The position numbers and the translations under genes were made by a program. Below the pieces are notes generated by a model. It was not told where the DNA came from. It saw only the letters and a list, made by a program, of their open reading frames with translations, and searched no databases. This document shows, one piece after another, positions 28,002-37,567 of a stretch of 62,498 bases of DNA. The stretch is from Saprospiraceae bacterium. GTDB lineage: Bacteria > Bacteroidota > Bacteroidia > Chitinophagales > Saprospiraceae. Within the stretch, counting starts at the first letter, position 1, and each line of letters opens with the position of its first letter. The stretch spans positions 1 to 62,498 of the forward strand of contig JAHDEC010000024.1 in assembly GCA_020629035.1 (NCBI GenBank). Reading direction: 5' to 3'.

Positions 28002-29447
28002 TTAATGATTAATGATCATCTTGTGTATGCTTATCTCATTAGATTGTGGATCCTGTATTTTAAATAAATACATTCCATTAGGAAGGTCGCCTACATCGAT
28101 TTTTTGCCCCTGAAATAACTGCTTATTTAAAACTAATCTAGCATCTGCATCATAAATACTTAAGTCGGAATTATGAGGTATAAAAGGATCAATGTAAATC
28201 ATTTCGTCAGCAGGGTTTGGATAAAGATTAAGGCTGTTTAAACTCGTCTCTGAATAGGTACTCGTGATGGGAGTGCATGCACAATCTTCATCTATAAAGG
28301 CATCTATGAGATCATCATTACAATCATCACAAGGAGCTCCTATTTGAGCCTGTCCATCACAATAAGGGTGATGATTTCCTATCCATGGCAAGGACTTGTT
28401 ATTTGCGGCGTCAAACATTATATCGCAGACAAAACTTGGAAAACATCCTTCTAACAAATTGTAACTAACACCAAAGTCTTCAAGCTTTGTTAAATGACTT
28501 AAATCAGGGATACTCCCAGTTAATAAATTTTCATCTAGTTGTATCACACTAAGTTCTTCAACATTGGAAAAATTTGGAATAGATCCGCTTAATTCATTTT
28601 TCCCTAAATACAATTGTCTTAGCTTTGGGACAGCCGAAAAATCAGGGATCGAGCCAGTCATTTGATTGCCGTATAAGGCAATGACTTCTGAGTCAGGGAT
28701 ATTACTAAAGTCTGGAATGTTTCCCGATAGTTGATTATTATAAACATAGATCTCGGTAAGTTCCGGGAGATTTGCAAAATCAGGAATTTCTCCAGAAAGT
28801 TGATTGGTGTGAGCCAATAATGAGGATAGTTCTGAAAGGCTCGTGAAATCAGGAATTTCTCCGGTCAAATTGTTTTCTGAAAGGTCAATGGATTTGACAT
28901 CTGGTAGTCTCGAAAAGTCAGGAATTTCTCCTGATAATTGATTTTCAGACAAATTTAATGATTGCAGGTTTTCCAAATTTGTGAAGTCAGGAATCACACC
29001 TGTTAATTGATTTCTGAAACAATTTAAGCTTACTAGATTTGGTAGAAATGCAAAGTCAGGTATGTTTCCCGACAAGCCATTAAAGCCGATGCTTAAGGTC
29101 GTTAAGGATGGTAAGTTTTCAAAGTCAGGAATTGCTCCTATTAGTTCGTTTTTTCCTAGCCATAAAGTAGTCAAGTGAGGAAGTGCTGGATCCATCAAAA
29201 CTCCAGATAATTGATTGTCATTTAAAAAGAGTTTCTCTACACAGCCTTCGGTAGATAACTCGACTCCATGCCACTCATCAATAGGTGCTATTAAATCCCA
29301 AGTAATGGTCCAATTTATCCCATCTGTTTCCTCATAAATGGAGACTAATACTAGGGAGTCTGATACGCGGTCGCACTGTGCATGAAGCGAATAGTTAGTT
29401 AGACTGGCAAAGAATAAAAGAAGTAAAAAAACTAATCGTGTGTTCAT
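28002..29447 (-). CDS. Leucine-rich-repeat protein with T9SS type A tail
   Basis: The chosen start is the second ATG, which gives a normal signal peptide (NTRLVFLLLLFFASLTNYSLHAQ). Starting four codons earlier is also possible. About twelve plant-type leucine-rich repeats of 22-23 residues fill residues ~60-330 with the pattern LxxLxxLxLxxNxLSGxIPDF. A Cys-rich capping segment follows (CFPSFVCDI and CDDCNDDLIDAFIDEDCACTP), then a type A T9SS sorting domain (LNLYPNPADEMIYIDPF ... LPNGMYLFKIQ ... HKMIINH). The protein should be exported and attached to the cell surface. Repeats of this type usually bind proteins or glycans, but the target is unknown. Confidence 0.9.
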   Translation of the reverse strand: MNTRLVFLLLLFFASLTNYSLHAQCDRVSDSLVLVSIYEETDGINWTITWDLIAPIDEWHGVELSTEGCVEKLFLNDNQLSGVLMDPALPHLTTLWLGKNELIGAIPDFENLPSLTTLSIGFNGLSGNIPDFAFLPNLVSLNCFRNQLTGVIPDFTNLENLQSLNLSENQLSGEIPDFSRLPDVKSIDLSENNLTGEIPDFTSLSELSSLLAHTNQLSGEIPDFANLPELTEIYVYNNQLSGNIPDFSNIPDSEVIALYGNQMTGSIPDFSAVPKLRQLYLGKNELSGSIPNFSNVEELSVIQLDENLLTGSIPDLSHLTKLEDFGVSYNLLEGCFPSFVCDIMFDAANNKSLPWIGNHHPYCDGQAQIGAPCDDCNDDLIDAFIDEDCACTPITSTYSETSLNSLNLYPNPADEMIYIDPFIPHNSDLSIYDADARLVLNKQLFQGQKIDVGDLPNGMYLFKIQDPQSNEISIHKMIINH

Positions 29448-29499
29448 AGTTATTAGCATAGCTTATAACTAAAATAGCTAAATTAACTGAAGATGCCCA

Positions 29500-30450
29500 T
29501 TAAGTTTTGAGCCTTTTCCACATTTCCATATCTATGGCATCAGTCCATATTTTTGGATGTTCAATGCCATTTGCTTCATCATAAGCTCGCTTAACATTGA
29601 AACACAGACAATGCTCGAAAATTACCCAGTCTCCATATAAAGGTTGCATGATTTCCATGATATGATCATAGGACTCTTTAAGTGTATAACCACGCTGAAT
29701 GCACTTTTTTGTTTCGGAAAAAAGCATACTGACAAAGTCTTTAGTTCCTTGGATAGCTTCTAGGCAAGCTTGGGGAGATTGTAAGGCATCGCCACGTCCA
29801 GGCACAAGCGCCTCAGGTGATAAATTAGCTAATACGTCCAAGGTTTTAGGCCATTTAGCCAGTTGGGCATCCCCGCAATAAGGGGTAGCTTTAAACTCCA
29901 CTAAATCACCTGCAAAGAGTACTTTTTCTTCAGGCAACCAAACCACTGCATCTCCACGAGTATGACCCTCGCCCACATGTTTAATGATTACTTTTTTATT
30001 TCCTAAATCAATCGACATTGAATCAGAAAAAGTAATACTGGGGTAGGTAAGACCTGGGATGCTTTCATGACCTCGAAATAATCTTGGAAAACGTTGAAAT
30101 TCAGATAACCAGTCCTCCTTCCCCCGCTCATTTACCATGTCTAAGGTCTTATCAGACATAATAATTTCATCGGCCTTATACTCGCTTGCCCCAAGTACTC
30201 GAACCGCGTGATAGTGGCTTAGCACTAAATATTTTATCGGTTTATCGCTGACACTCCGAATCTTAGCCATTACATCTTTTGCCATGCGTGGAGTAGCTTG
30301 AGCCTCGACGACCATAATGGCATCCTCACCGATAATTACCCCACTGTTTGGGTCACCTTCCGCTGTGTATGCGTAGCATCCTTGGGCTAATTTTACAAAG
30401 GAAGTTTGCTTATCTTGTAGATCATTTTGGGACGCAAAAGACTTACTCAT
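29500..30450 (-). CDS. MBL-fold hydrolase with an altered metal site
   Basis: The 316-residue protein has a metallo-beta-lactamase fold: N-terminal strands, LVLSHYHAVRVLGASEY (~77-92), GEGHTRGDAVVWLPEEKVLFAGDLVEF (~160-187) and VPGRGD (~214). The usual HxHxDH motif is replaced by HYHAVR (His 79, His 81, then Val and Arg), and the late PGHG is PGRG. Metal binding must therefore be reduced or different. The gene abuts mhpE and is the last gene of the mhpD-F-E operon, so it probably acts on a meta-cleavage pathway intermediate. A catalytic hydrolase, lactonase or thioesterase role is inference. Confidence 0.75.
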   Translation of the reverse strand: MSKSFASQNDLQDKQTSFVKLAQGCYAYTAEGDPNSGVIIGEDAIMVVEAQATPRMAKDVMAKIRSVSDKPIKYLVLSHYHAVRVLGASEYKADEIIMSDKTLDMVNERGKEDWLSEFQRFPRLFRGHESIPGLTYPSITFSDSMSIDLGNKKVIIKHVGEGHTRGDAVVWLPEEKVLFAGDLVEFKATPYCGDAQLAKWPKTLDVLANLSPEALVPGRGDALQSPQACLEAIQGTKDFVSMLFSETKKCIQRGYTLKESYDHIMEIMQPLYGDWVIFEHCLCFNVKRAYDEANGIEHPKIWTDAIDMEMWKRLKT

Positions 30451-31467
30451 TTAGGATGATTGTTGCTTTAGTAAATCCAGGGCAACATCCACAATCATAT
30501 CTTCTTGACCACCCACCATTTTTCGCTTGCCCAGTTCATTCAAAATGGTTCTTGTATCTAAACCATACTTCTTGGCAGCGCGCTCTGAATGCAGTAAAAA
30601 AGACGAATAAACACCAGCATATCCTAGAGAGAGAGTTTCTCGATCGACTCTTACAGGTCGTGTTTGCAAAGGTCTTATGATATCATCCGCGATATCCATT
30701 AATTGGAAGACATCGGAGTTATTAGCAACCTCCATTTTATTTAAGACAGCTACTAAGACTTCCAATGGACAGTTACCTGCTCCAGCTCCCATTCCGGCTA
30801 AAGAAGCATCTAAGCGATTTGCCCCATGTTGGTAAGCAACAATTGTATTAGCCACTCCAAGTGACAAATTATGATGGCAATGAATCCCTATTTCGGTATG
30901 GTCATTAAGCACATCTCTAAAGGCTTTGATGCGATCGACTACGCCATCCATTAAAAGTGCTCCTGCCGAATCAGTCACATATATGCAATCAGCACCAGCA
31001 TCCTCCATTATTTTTGCTTGCTGAGCTAGTGCACCAGGTTCATTCATATGCGCCATCATCAGAAAACCACCCACATCCATCCCTAAATCTTTTGCGGCTG
31101 CAATATGTTGGGGAGAAATATCGGCTTCGGTACAATGCGTAGCTATTCTCACTGATGCCACTCCTAAATCTCGCGCCTTTTTCAAATCATCAATCGTTGC
31201 AATGCCAGGTAGAATCAGTGTAGTTAATCGTGCATGATTTAGGACCTCACTAATCCCTGTTAGCCATTCCCAATCAGTATGTTTTCCAAAGCCATAATTA
31301 AAGCTGCCACCTGCTAATCCATCACCATGGGAAATCTCGATGGCATCGACTCCAGCTTTATCAAGTGCAATCGCAATTTCTTTGATTTTATCCTGTCCAT
31401 ATTGATGACGGATAGCGTGCATCCCATCCCTCAAAGTAACATCTTGAATGTATATTTTATGTCCCAC
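30451..31467 (-). CDS. mhpE: 4-hydroxy-2-oxovalerate aldolase
   Basis: The enzyme cleaves 4-hydroxy-2-oxopentanoate to pyruvate and acetaldehyde. The 338-residue protein is colinear with MhpE/Dmp[18 protein letters not shown] (catalytic region, ~7-24), [45 protein letters not shown], the metal-binding [12 protein letters not shown] (~195-206), [35 protein letters not shown] and a terminal [20 protein letters not shown]. The aldolase works in a complex with the next enzyme, channelling acetaldehyde. The start codon lies 44 nt after the mhpF stop. The stop codon is immediately followed by the MBL gene. Confidence 0.95.
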   Translation of the reverse strand: MGHKIYIQDVTLRDGMHAIRHQYGQDKIKEIAIALDKAGVDAIEISHGDGLAGGSFNYGFGKHTDWEWLTGISEVLNHARLTTLILPGIATIDDLKKARDLGVASVRIATHCTEADISPQHIAAAKDLGMDVGGFLMMAHMNEPGALAQQAKIMEDAGADCIYVTDSAGALLMDGVVDRIKAFRDVLNDHTEIGIHCHHNLSLGVANTIVAYQHGANRLDASLAGMGAGAGNCPLEVLVAVLNKMEVANNSDVFQLMDIADDIIRPLQTRPVRVDRETLSLGYAGVYSSFLLHSERAAKKYGLDTRTILNELGKRKMVGGQEDMIVDVALDLLKQQSS

Positions 31468-31511
31468 GATAATCGATGTTTTTTGGTTTGTTCAATGTCT
31501 TTTTTCGTAAA

Positions 31512-32441
31512 TTAAGTAGTCATTCCTGTCACAATGCGCTCGGCAGTGGCTCTAGCAGCACTGGTCATAATATCTAGGTTTCCAGCATATTCTGGAAGGT
31601 AATGCCCTGCGCCAACTACCTTTAATAAAATGGTGGTTTTGAGCCCATGTCTTAAGCCCAGACCCTCGATAAATACCGGTTCTGAAGCAGGTATATCATC
31701 GAATTGTACCTCCTGGTGTAATTGGTAACCTGGCACGTATTTTTGAACCTCTTCGACCATAGTATGAATACTTTTTCTAATCTCCTCTCGATCTGCTTGC
31801 TCCGATAAAGTAAAGACCGTATCTCGCATTACCAATGGTGGTTCAGCAGGATTTAATACAATGATCGCTTTTCCGCGATCTGCGCCACCGACCTTCTCTA
31901 TAGCTTCCGCAGTAGTTTCGGTAAATTCATCTATGTTGGCTCGAGTTCCTGGTCCTGCGGATTTGCTCGCTATCGATGCGACTATTTCACCATAATGAAC
32001 TTTTGCTACTCGGTTTACAGCTGCTACCATAGGTATGGTTGCTTGGCCTCCACAGGTTACCATGTTTACATTAGAGACGTCCAAGTTATCCTTAAAGTTT
32101 ACTGGCGGAACAAGGTATGGACCTACAGCAGCAGGCGTTAAATCAATCATTTTTTTATCAGGAAAGGCTTTGACCTTATCCCAGTTATAAAGATGTGCTT
32201 TCGCTGAAGTAGCATCGAATATGATTTTAATAGATGACCATTCTGGCATTTGGATAAGTCCATCTATGCCTGTGTGGCAAGTGGCCACACCCATTCTTTT
32301 AGCCCTTGCTAGCCCGTCAGAATCAGGATCTATACCCACTAAAACACTCATCGCTAAGCTTTCTGATAAGCGCAAGATTTTAATCATTAAATCAGTCCCA
32401 ATGTTGCCTGATCCTATGATGGCTACGTTAACTTTTTGCAT
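31512..32441 (-). CDS. mhpF: Acetaldehyde dehydrogenase (acylating)
   Basis: The enzyme oxidises acetaldehyde from the aldolase to acetyl-CoA with NAD+ and CoA. The 309-residue protein has the N-terminal Rossmann motif [19 protein letters not shown] (~6-24), [42 protein letters not shown], the catalytic cysteine in [19 protein letters not shown] (~126-144), [19 protein letters not shown] and a final [17 protein letters not shown]. It is almost perfectly colinear with E. coli MhpF. It lies between mhpD and mhpE on the minus strand, 5 nt from mhpD. Confidence 0.96.
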   Translation of the reverse strand: MQKVNVAIIGSGNIGTDLMIKILRLSESLAMSVLVGIDPDSDGLARAKRMGVATCHTGIDGLIQMPEWSSIKIIFDATSAKAHLYNWDKVKAFPDKKMIDLTPAAVGPYLVPPVNFKDNLDVSNVNMVTCGGQATIPMVAAVNRVAKVHYGEIVASIASKSAGPGTRANIDEFTETTAEAIEKVGGADRGKAIIVLNPAEPPLVMRDTVFTLSEQADREEIRKSIHTMVEEVQKYVPGYQLHQEVQFDDIPASEPVFIEGLGLRHGLKTTILLKVVGAGHYLPEYAGNLDIMTSAARATAERIVTGMTT

Positions 32442-32446
32442 ACAGA

Positions 32447-33226
32447 TTAGTCTTCAAAATTTATGGAAACATCGCCTAAGCCTTCGAAAGTAGCACTCAA
32501 TTTATCACCTGTCACCACATTGGTCATAGGCCCTAGTGCTCCTGAAAAGATTACTTCACCAGCTTCAAGTGGATTACCCATTTCGACCATTTTATTAGCC
32601 AACCAAAGCAGCGCATTAATAGGCGAACCTATACAGGCAGCACCTGTGCCTTCTGAAACAAGTTCACCATTTTTGTGCATTTTCATTACACAATTAACTA
32701 CATCGAATTCGTCCATTGTTTTAGGCGTATGCCCTAATACATAATGACTTGCTGATGCGTTATCTGCGACAGTATCTGTGATTTTTATATCCCAATTAGC
32801 AATCCGACTCCCCACGATTTCGATAGCAGGTAAACAATAGTCTATAGCATCTAAAATATCAACTACTGTCAGTAAGTCTCCGTCCAAGTCTTGAGCTAAA
32901 ACAAAAGCTATTTCAGCTTCAGCTTTTGGTTGCATTAATTTGGACATGCTAACAGATAGCCCGTTAAGTACTTCCATATCATTAAACAGAATCCCGAAAT
33001 CTGGTTGGTCTACACCCAGTTGTTTTTGTACAGCCAGCGAAGTTAGTCCGATTTTTTTGCCGGTAATTCGTGCTCCATTAGCCAATTTTAGATCCGTATT
33101 TATTTGTTGGATTTGGTAGGCAAAGTTTATATCATCAATGCCAATTTCTTCTCTAAGGGGTGTTATTGCTTGCCGATTAGCATAGGCATTTCTCAGTTTT
33201 TCTGCGTAGATTTTTGCTTCTTCCAT
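32447..33226 (-). CDS. mhpD: 2-oxopent-4-enoate (2-hydroxypenta-2,4-dienoate) hydratase
   Basis: The enzyme adds water to 2-oxopent-4-enoate to form 4-hydroxy-2-oxovalerate, the aldolase substrate. The 259-residue protein follows MhpD over its length: [44 protein letters not shown] (~53-77), the metal-binding [15 protein letters not shown] (~101-115), [45 protein letters not shown] and [11 protein letters not shown]. It is the first gene of the mhpD-mhpF-mhpE-MBL operon. No ring-cleavage dioxygenase, semialdehyde dehydrogenase or decarboxylase gene is in this window, so the upstream pathway (kynurenine/3-hydroxyanthranilate or another aromatic) is unknown. Confidence 0.92.
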   Translation of the reverse strand: MEEAKIYAEKLRNAYANRQAITPLREEIGIDDINFAYQIQQINTDLKLANGARITGKKIGLTSLAVQKQLGVDQPDFGILFNDMEVLNGLSVSMSKLMQPKAEAEIAFVLAQDLDGDLLTVVDILDAIDYCLPAIEIVGSRIANWDIKITDTVADNASASHYVLGHTPKTMDEFDVVNCVMKMHKNGELVSEGTGAACIGSPINALLWLANKMVEMGNPLEAGEVIFSGALGPMTNVVTGDKLSATFEGLGDVSINFED

Positions 33227-33333
33227 AGATTATGCTTGCGTTGCTAAAAGTACAAAAAAGTAACGGGGAAATTTGCGAGGAAATAGTTATAGGTTTTCTA
33301 GTATGAGGGAGTAAAATTGCAGTGTTTGTCTAT

Positions 33334-33789
33334 TTATGACGGGTTCTGCTCGCTTAAATTCTTAAAATAAAATAATTCTGGATCGCCTTCATCTAAGCCA
33401 TGAATTTTGCCGGCAAAAGTAAAGCCTGCTTTATTTAGGGCTTTTTGCATGATCTCATTTGATTGATTAGTGGACGTAAATATTTTAGTTGTTTTGCATA
33501 AACGACCAATCATTTTGATAGCTGCTGAGCCTATTCCATGTCCTTGGTGTTTTTCGTCTATTATGATTAGTTCGATCCATCCGTTGTCAAAGAATCGATA
33601 ATCAAATAGGATAAATCCTACCTTGCTAGTATCAGATAAGATGATGAAGCATTCGTTGTTTAATATTGATTTAGTTATTTTTTCTTCTCTTTTTAGGGCT
33701 ATATGCTCAATCTTGTTTAGAGAATAATCCATATGAACTAGTAAGGGCTTGTCCTTAATAGTTGCCGCTTTCAATTTGATGTTTCCCAT
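33334..33789 (-). CDS. GNAT family N-acetyltransferase
   Basis: The 151-residue protein has a GNAT core: FILFDYRFFDNGWIELIIIDEKHQGHGIGSAAIKMIGRL (~60-98). QGHGIG is the acetyl-CoA pyrophosphate loop (Q/RxxGxG/A). KIFTSTNQSNEIMQKALNKAGFTFAGKIHGLDEGDPELFYFK (~105-146) is the C-terminal core. It transfers an acetyl group to a small molecule or N-terminus, with an unknown substrate. It stands alone upstream of, and in the same direction as, the mhp operon, with 107 bp between. Confidence 0.85.
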   Translation of the reverse strand: MGNIKLKAATIKDKPLLVHMDYSLNKIEHIALKREEKITKSILNNECFIILSDTSKVGFILFDYRFFDNGWIELIIIDEKHQGHGIGSAAIKMIGRLCKTTKIFTSTNQSNEIMQKALNKAGFTFAGKIHGLDEGDPELFYFKNLSEQNPS

Positions 33790-33851
33790 TTTATTAGGAA
33801 GTTTTTACTCCTTTTTTAAACCAATCCTTGATTAATAATCATTTTAGCATA

Positions 33852-34274
33852 TTACTTTCCTTGCATCTCTATTGAATCGATTACTCCATTTTTATCTATA
33901 TCCATAACTAACAATCGACTCGTAGCAAGATTTAGTTCTTCCTTTGACAACTCAAAGTCTTTATCAACATCTAAAACTCTCACCATATAAGCAGAACGGA
34001 TGTTTTTTTCTTCCGTGCCTGGTCCACCTAACTCGATATTGGACAAAATACCATCCTTATTTTTATCATACAAAAGCAAGCGTTCTTTAGCTGTTTTTAT
34101 TTCCGATGATTCTATGCTTCCATTTGCATTGCTATCGATTACTCGTTGAGTAGTTAATAATCGCATGGCTTTTTTTGAACTTATAAAGTCATTAGCAGAA
34201 GATTTATCTATTATAAACCAAGAGGCAACTAGTAGAATAAGAAGTATGAGGATTAGAAAATGTCTTCGCTTCAT
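33852..34274 (-). CDS. EF-hand calcium-binding protein, membrane-anchored
   Basis: The 140-residue protein has an N-terminal hydrophobic segment (FLILILLILLVASWFII, residues 6-22) flanked by basic residues. This is a signal anchor or signal peptide. Four EF-hand loops follow: DSNANGSIESSE (~47), DKNKDGILSNIE (~74), DVDKDFELSKEE (~102) and DIDKNGVIDSIE (~126). All have Asp/Asn at positions 1, 3 and 5. It should bind calcium in the periplasm. The partner is unknown. It diverges from dinB. Confidence 0.85.
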   Translation of the reverse strand: MKRRHFLILILLILLVASWFIIDKSSANDFISSKKAMRLLTTQRVIDSNANGSIESSEIKTAKERLLLYDKNKDGILSNIELGGPGTEEKNIRSAYMVRVLDVDKDFELSKEELNLATSRLLVMDIDKNGVIDSIEMQGK

Positions 34275-34325
34275 TAGCTGCTTTTTGTAATGCTTAGGAT
34301 ATTAGTCCAACTAAAATACTAATTG

Positions 34326-34358
34326 TTGAGTGTATGGTAATTGTATTGGCTAATTTTG
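34326..34358 (+). promoter_or_regulatory. dinB promoter with almost no leader
   Basis: TTG at 34326-34328 is followed after 22 bp by TAATTTTG at 34351-34358, matching the Bacteroidota -33/-7 pattern. Only 4 nt separate the -7 box from the dinB ATG, so transcription should start at or within a base or two of the start codon, giving a leaderless mRNA. Confidence 0.55.
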
Positions 34359-34362
34359 AGGT

Positions 34363-35472
34363 ATGATTTCCCCACAAAAAAGGAAGATTGTACATATAGA
34401 CATGGATGCTTTTTATGCTTCTGTTGAGCAACGTGACAATCCAGCTTTGCGTGGAAAACCAATCGCCGTAGGAGGAGGTGAAAATCGCGGCGTTACAACA
34501 ACCGCCAGTTATGAGGCAAGGAAATATGGAGTTAGATCTGCCATGCCAGGTTACATGGCAAAAAAGTTATGCCCTCAACTGATTTTTGTGCCTCCAAGAT
34601 TTAAAGTGTACCAAGAAGTTTCTCAACAGGTACGATCCATTTTTCAGGAATTTACTGACTTAATTGAGCCTTTATCACTTGATGAGGCTTTTTTAGATGT
34701 GAGTAAAAATAAGCCAGGCATTCAGTATGGTATGGAAGTAGCCAAACAGATTATGCAGAAGGTTTATCAAGAAACAAACTTGACCTGTTCTGCTGGGGTT
34801 TCTTATTGTAAGTTTTTGGCCAAGGTTGCTTCCGGTTACAAAAAACCAAATGGTTTAACCGTCATCCGTCCTCATCAAGCAGAAGCTTTTTTAGAGTCTT
34901 TAGCTATTGGGGATTTTTTTGGAGTAGGAAAAGTAACTGCCGCAAAAATGCGCAATTTAGGTATCCATACTGGGGCTGATTTAAAACGCTTCAGTAAGTT
35001 GGAATTAGCACAGCGTTTTGGAAAGTCTGGTAGTTTTTATTACGATATTGTAAGAGGGATCGACAATCGACCAGTAAATGCCAGTCGAGTACGTAAATCG
35101 GTAGGTATTGAACGAACTTTAGAAGAAGATTTGGGATCGATGGACGACATTGAACCCATCCTAATAAGTCTAATCGATAAATTTTACTTACGTCTTCAAA
35201 AAGTAGATAACTTCGGAAGAACCATAAGCCTCAAGTTGAAAACCAGTGATTTTCAAATTATCAACCGGAGTGTTTCCAAGGATTATTTTATAAAAAGTAA
35301 AGAAGAAATTAGTCGACTTTCATTGATTTTATTGGAGGAGAATATAGATAGTTTTGACACGATACGATTAGTCGGCTTGACGGCCTCTAACCTTGAAAAA
35401 GAGCAAGATCATCTACTGGATCTGCAGCTAAGATTAGATTTAAAAGACTATGAACATAGAGAGGAGGAGTGA
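34363..35472 (+). CDS. dinB: DNA polymerase IV (Y-family)
   Basis: This is an error-prone lesion-bypass polymerase. The 369-residue protein contains the catalytic IVHIDMDAFYASVEQRDNP (~9-27, first Asp ligands), GVTTTASYEARKYGVRSAMP (~45-64), the second acidic site SLDEAFLDVS (~106-115), AGVSYCKFLAKVASGYKKPNG (~145-165), a helix-hairpin-helix region FFGVGKVTAAKMRNLGIHTGADL and a C-terminal little-finger domain. No beta-clamp-binding motif was confirmed at the very end (EHREEE). It has its own promoter and is not in an SOS-type operon here. Confidence 0.95.
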   Translation: MISPQKRKIVHIDMDAFYASVEQRDNPALRGKPIAVGGGENRGVTTTASYEARKYGVRSAMPGYMAKKLCPQLIFVPPRFKVYQEVSQQVRSIFQEFTDLIEPLSLDEAFLDVSKNKPGIQYGMEVAKQIMQKVYQETNLTCSAGVSYCKFLAKVASGYKKPNGLTVIRPHQAEAFLESLAIGDFFGVGKVTAAKMRNLGIHTGADLKRFSKLELAQRFGKSGSFYYDIVRGIDNRPVNASRVRKSVGIERTLEEDLGSMDDIEPILISLIDKFYLRLQKVDNFGRTISLKLKTSDFQIINRSVSKDYFIKSKEEISRLSLILLEENIDSFDTIRLVGLTASNLEKEQDHLLDLQLRLDLKDYEHREEE

Positions 35473-35524
35473 GATTTGAAACAATGTTTGTTTTCGGATT
35501 ATTATTTGCATCTTATACTAAGAT

Positions 35525-36682
35525 ATGGCTTACGAAAAGCATAGAGAACATTGGTTAGACCGGTATCCAGCTATTGAAGATCTTCGAAGAAAAGCTCAAA
35601 AAAGAATACCGAATGTAGCTTGGCAATACCTAGAAACTGGAACAGGAAGAGAAGCCTGTTTACAAAGTAATCTCGATGCTCTAAACCAATATAGACTTAC
35701 CCCTAAATTCTGCAAAGGCCCATTAAAACCCAAACTCGAGACTGAGTTATTCGGAGTAAGTTATTCAAGCCCTTTTGGGATAGCGCCCATTGGTTTATCT
35801 GGCCTTATCTGGCCTAGCTCAGAAGAAATGTTGGCTCGATCGGCTACCAGAAATAAACTACCTTATGCGCTCAGTACAGTAGCCACTGAAACACCCGAAA
35901 AAGTAGGAGAATATATAAACGATAATGGCTGGTTTCAGTTATATCCTCCCAAAGAATCCTCTGTTCGCAAGGATTTGCTTAAGCGGGCATGGGAGGTTGG
36001 ATTTAGGACTTTATTAGTTACGGCTGATGTACCTACACCGAGTCGCAGAGAACGCGCTAAACGAGCAGGATTTAGCCGATCGCCAAAGATTACTCCAGCT
36101 TTTATTTGGCAAGGGCTTAAACGACCTGCCTGGTCATTAGCTACTTTAAAAAACGGCTTACCTAGATTAAAAACGATAGAGTCATATGCTGATTCAAAAG
36201 ATACTTTATCGGTTGCCAAATACCTCCAAGAACATATGCGGGGAAGTTTAACTTGGGAATATTGTAAAACCTTACGTGATGAATGGCAAGGACCGATCAT
36301 TATCAAAGGAATACTGCATGAAGAGGATGCAATATTAGCTGCTAGTATAGGTTTTGACGGCGTTTTAGTGTCGAATCACGGAGGTCGCCAGTTTGATGGA
36401 GCGCCTGCTTCTTTAGATAGTTTAGCTACTATTTCAGCTGCTGTTGGAGATAGTATGAAAGTACTTTTTGATAGTGGTGTTCGTAGCGGTTTGGATGTGC
36501 TGAAAGCTATGAGTTTAGGTGCCGATTTTGTTTTGGCAGGTCGAGCTTTTATGTATGGCGTAGCTGCGCTAGGCGAGTATGGGGCTGATCACGTAATGGA
36601 GATATTTAATCAGGACTTAACCAATAATATGATCCAACTGGGCATAGAGTCTTTGGATGATTTAGCTATTGGAAATAGTTAA
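35525..36682 (+). CDS. FMN-dependent alpha-hydroxy-acid dehydrogenase
   Basis: The 385-residue TIM-barrel flavoprotein oxidises an L-2-hydroxy acid such as lactate, or a related substrate, to the keto acid. Visible signatures are PFGIAPIGLSGLIWPSSEEMLARSATRN (~82-109), ALSTVATETPEKV, FQLYPPKESSVRKDLLKRAWEVGFRTLLVTADVP (~142-175), the FMN phosphate/catalytic His loop VSNHGGRQFDGAPASLDSL (~284-302) and DSGVRSGLDVLKAMSLGADFVLAGRAFMYG (~316-345). N-terminal AYEKHREHWLDRYPAIEDLRRKAQKRIP is typical. The family is clear. Lactate versus another substrate cannot be decided. Its neighbours are unrelated. Confidence 0.88.
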   Translation: MAYEKHREHWLDRYPAIEDLRRKAQKRIPNVAWQYLETGTGREACLQSNLDALNQYRLTPKFCKGPLKPKLETELFGVSYSSPFGIAPIGLSGLIWPSSEEMLARSATRNKLPYALSTVATETPEKVGEYINDNGWFQLYPPKESSVRKDLLKRAWEVGFRTLLVTADVPTPSRRERAKRAGFSRSPKITPAFIWQGLKRPAWSLATLKNGLPRLKTIESYADSKDTLSVAKYLQEHMRGSLTWEYCKTLRDEWQGPIIIKGILHEEDAILAASIGFDGVLVSNHGGRQFDGAPASLDSLATISAAVGDSMKVLFDSGVRSGLDVLKAMSLGADFVLAGRAFMYGVAALGEYGADHVMEIFNQDLTNNMIQLGIESLDDLAIGNS

Positions 36683-36752
36683 AAGGAATATTAATCCAAC
36701 CCCTCACGTTCTTTTTACGATAAGCCTAATATACTTATCAAATAGGAACAGA

Positions 36753-37514
36753 ATGAACCCATTTAATCACTTTAGTAGAGCGCTTTTAATAAGCCTAGTT
36801 GTTTTATTATCTTTTAACCAAGGAAACACACAAAACGAAGAAACATTTAGACCCTTTTATGTGAGCTTAAATGCTCTGAGCGGAGCAGATTTATTTGATC
36901 TTGATGCAAATGAATTGTATGGACGACAGTTGGCTTTTGTTTCAACCCCAACCATTGCCTTTGGATATGATTTCAATAAATATATTGGATTAGAAGGTAC
37001 ACTTGGCAATAGACCGATGGCCATCGGCAAAATCTATCACGCTACAAATAGTGTGAGCTCGTCATCATCTGTTTGGATAAGGTATTTCAATGTTGCTTTA
37101 AAACATCACATATCATTATTCAAAGCGAAAGTGAAGCTCCAACCTCAAGTTGGTTATATGCTTGGATACACAAATGAATCAGGATTTGTCGGCTCGAGCA
37201 CTACCGTCTTGACCATCAATAATCAAGACTATACTTCGACAGCAACAACACAAGCTTTAAAATCTGGTTTTCATCATTTTTTGACTGCGGGACTCAGCCT
37301 TGAATACATCATAAAAAACAGAATTGGCATCCATGTTGGTTATCGTCTTTTTAAGGGTTTTCATAACATAGTGCAGGAGGATTATACCTATGAGCATAAT
37401 AGCGATTCAGGGAGTTTTACAGCATTGGTAAATGGAACTTTCGGCGGCGTTAATTTAGGAGCAAGCTATTATTTTAATATCGGTAAGAAAGAATCAATTA
37501 GTCAATCATTTTGA
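36753..37514 (+). CDS. Outer-membrane beta-barrel protein
   Basis: The chosen ATG at 36753 gives 253 residues and a normal signal peptide (HFSRALLISLVVLLSFNQGNTQ, residues ~5-26). An earlier ATG at 36669 lies inside the upstream gene and lacks one. The mature part is rich in aromatic and glycine beta strands (IGLEGTLGNRP, PQVGYMLGYTNESG, GVNLGASYYFNIG), as in Bacteroidota OmpA/porin-type barrels of 8-10 strands. It is the first gene of a cluster with the ECF sigma factor and its membrane partner, overlapping a possible TTG start of the sigma gene, so it may be co-regulated with envelope stress. Confidence 0.65.
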   Translation: MNPFNHFSRALLISLVVLLSFNQGNTQNEETFRPFYVSLNALSGADLFDLDANELYGRQLAFVSTPTIAFGYDFNKYIGLEGTLGNRPMAIGKIYHATNSVSSSSSVWIRYFNVALKHHISLFKAKVKLQPQVGYMLGYTNESGFVGSSTTVLTINNQDYTSTATTQALKSGFHHFLTAGLSLEYIIKNRIGIHVGYRLFKGFHNIVQEDYTYEHNSDSGSFTALVNGTFGGVNLGASYYFNIGKKESISQSF

Positions 37515-37567
37515 TCAGGAAAGTAATTGTATCAAATAAATATTCCATACCACCTACAAGTTCAAAC

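Noticed and set aside
36669-36752. Longer N-terminus for the outer-membrane barrel gene
   Set aside because: It would start inside the upstream coding region and lacks a signal peptide. The ATG at 36753 gives a normal one.
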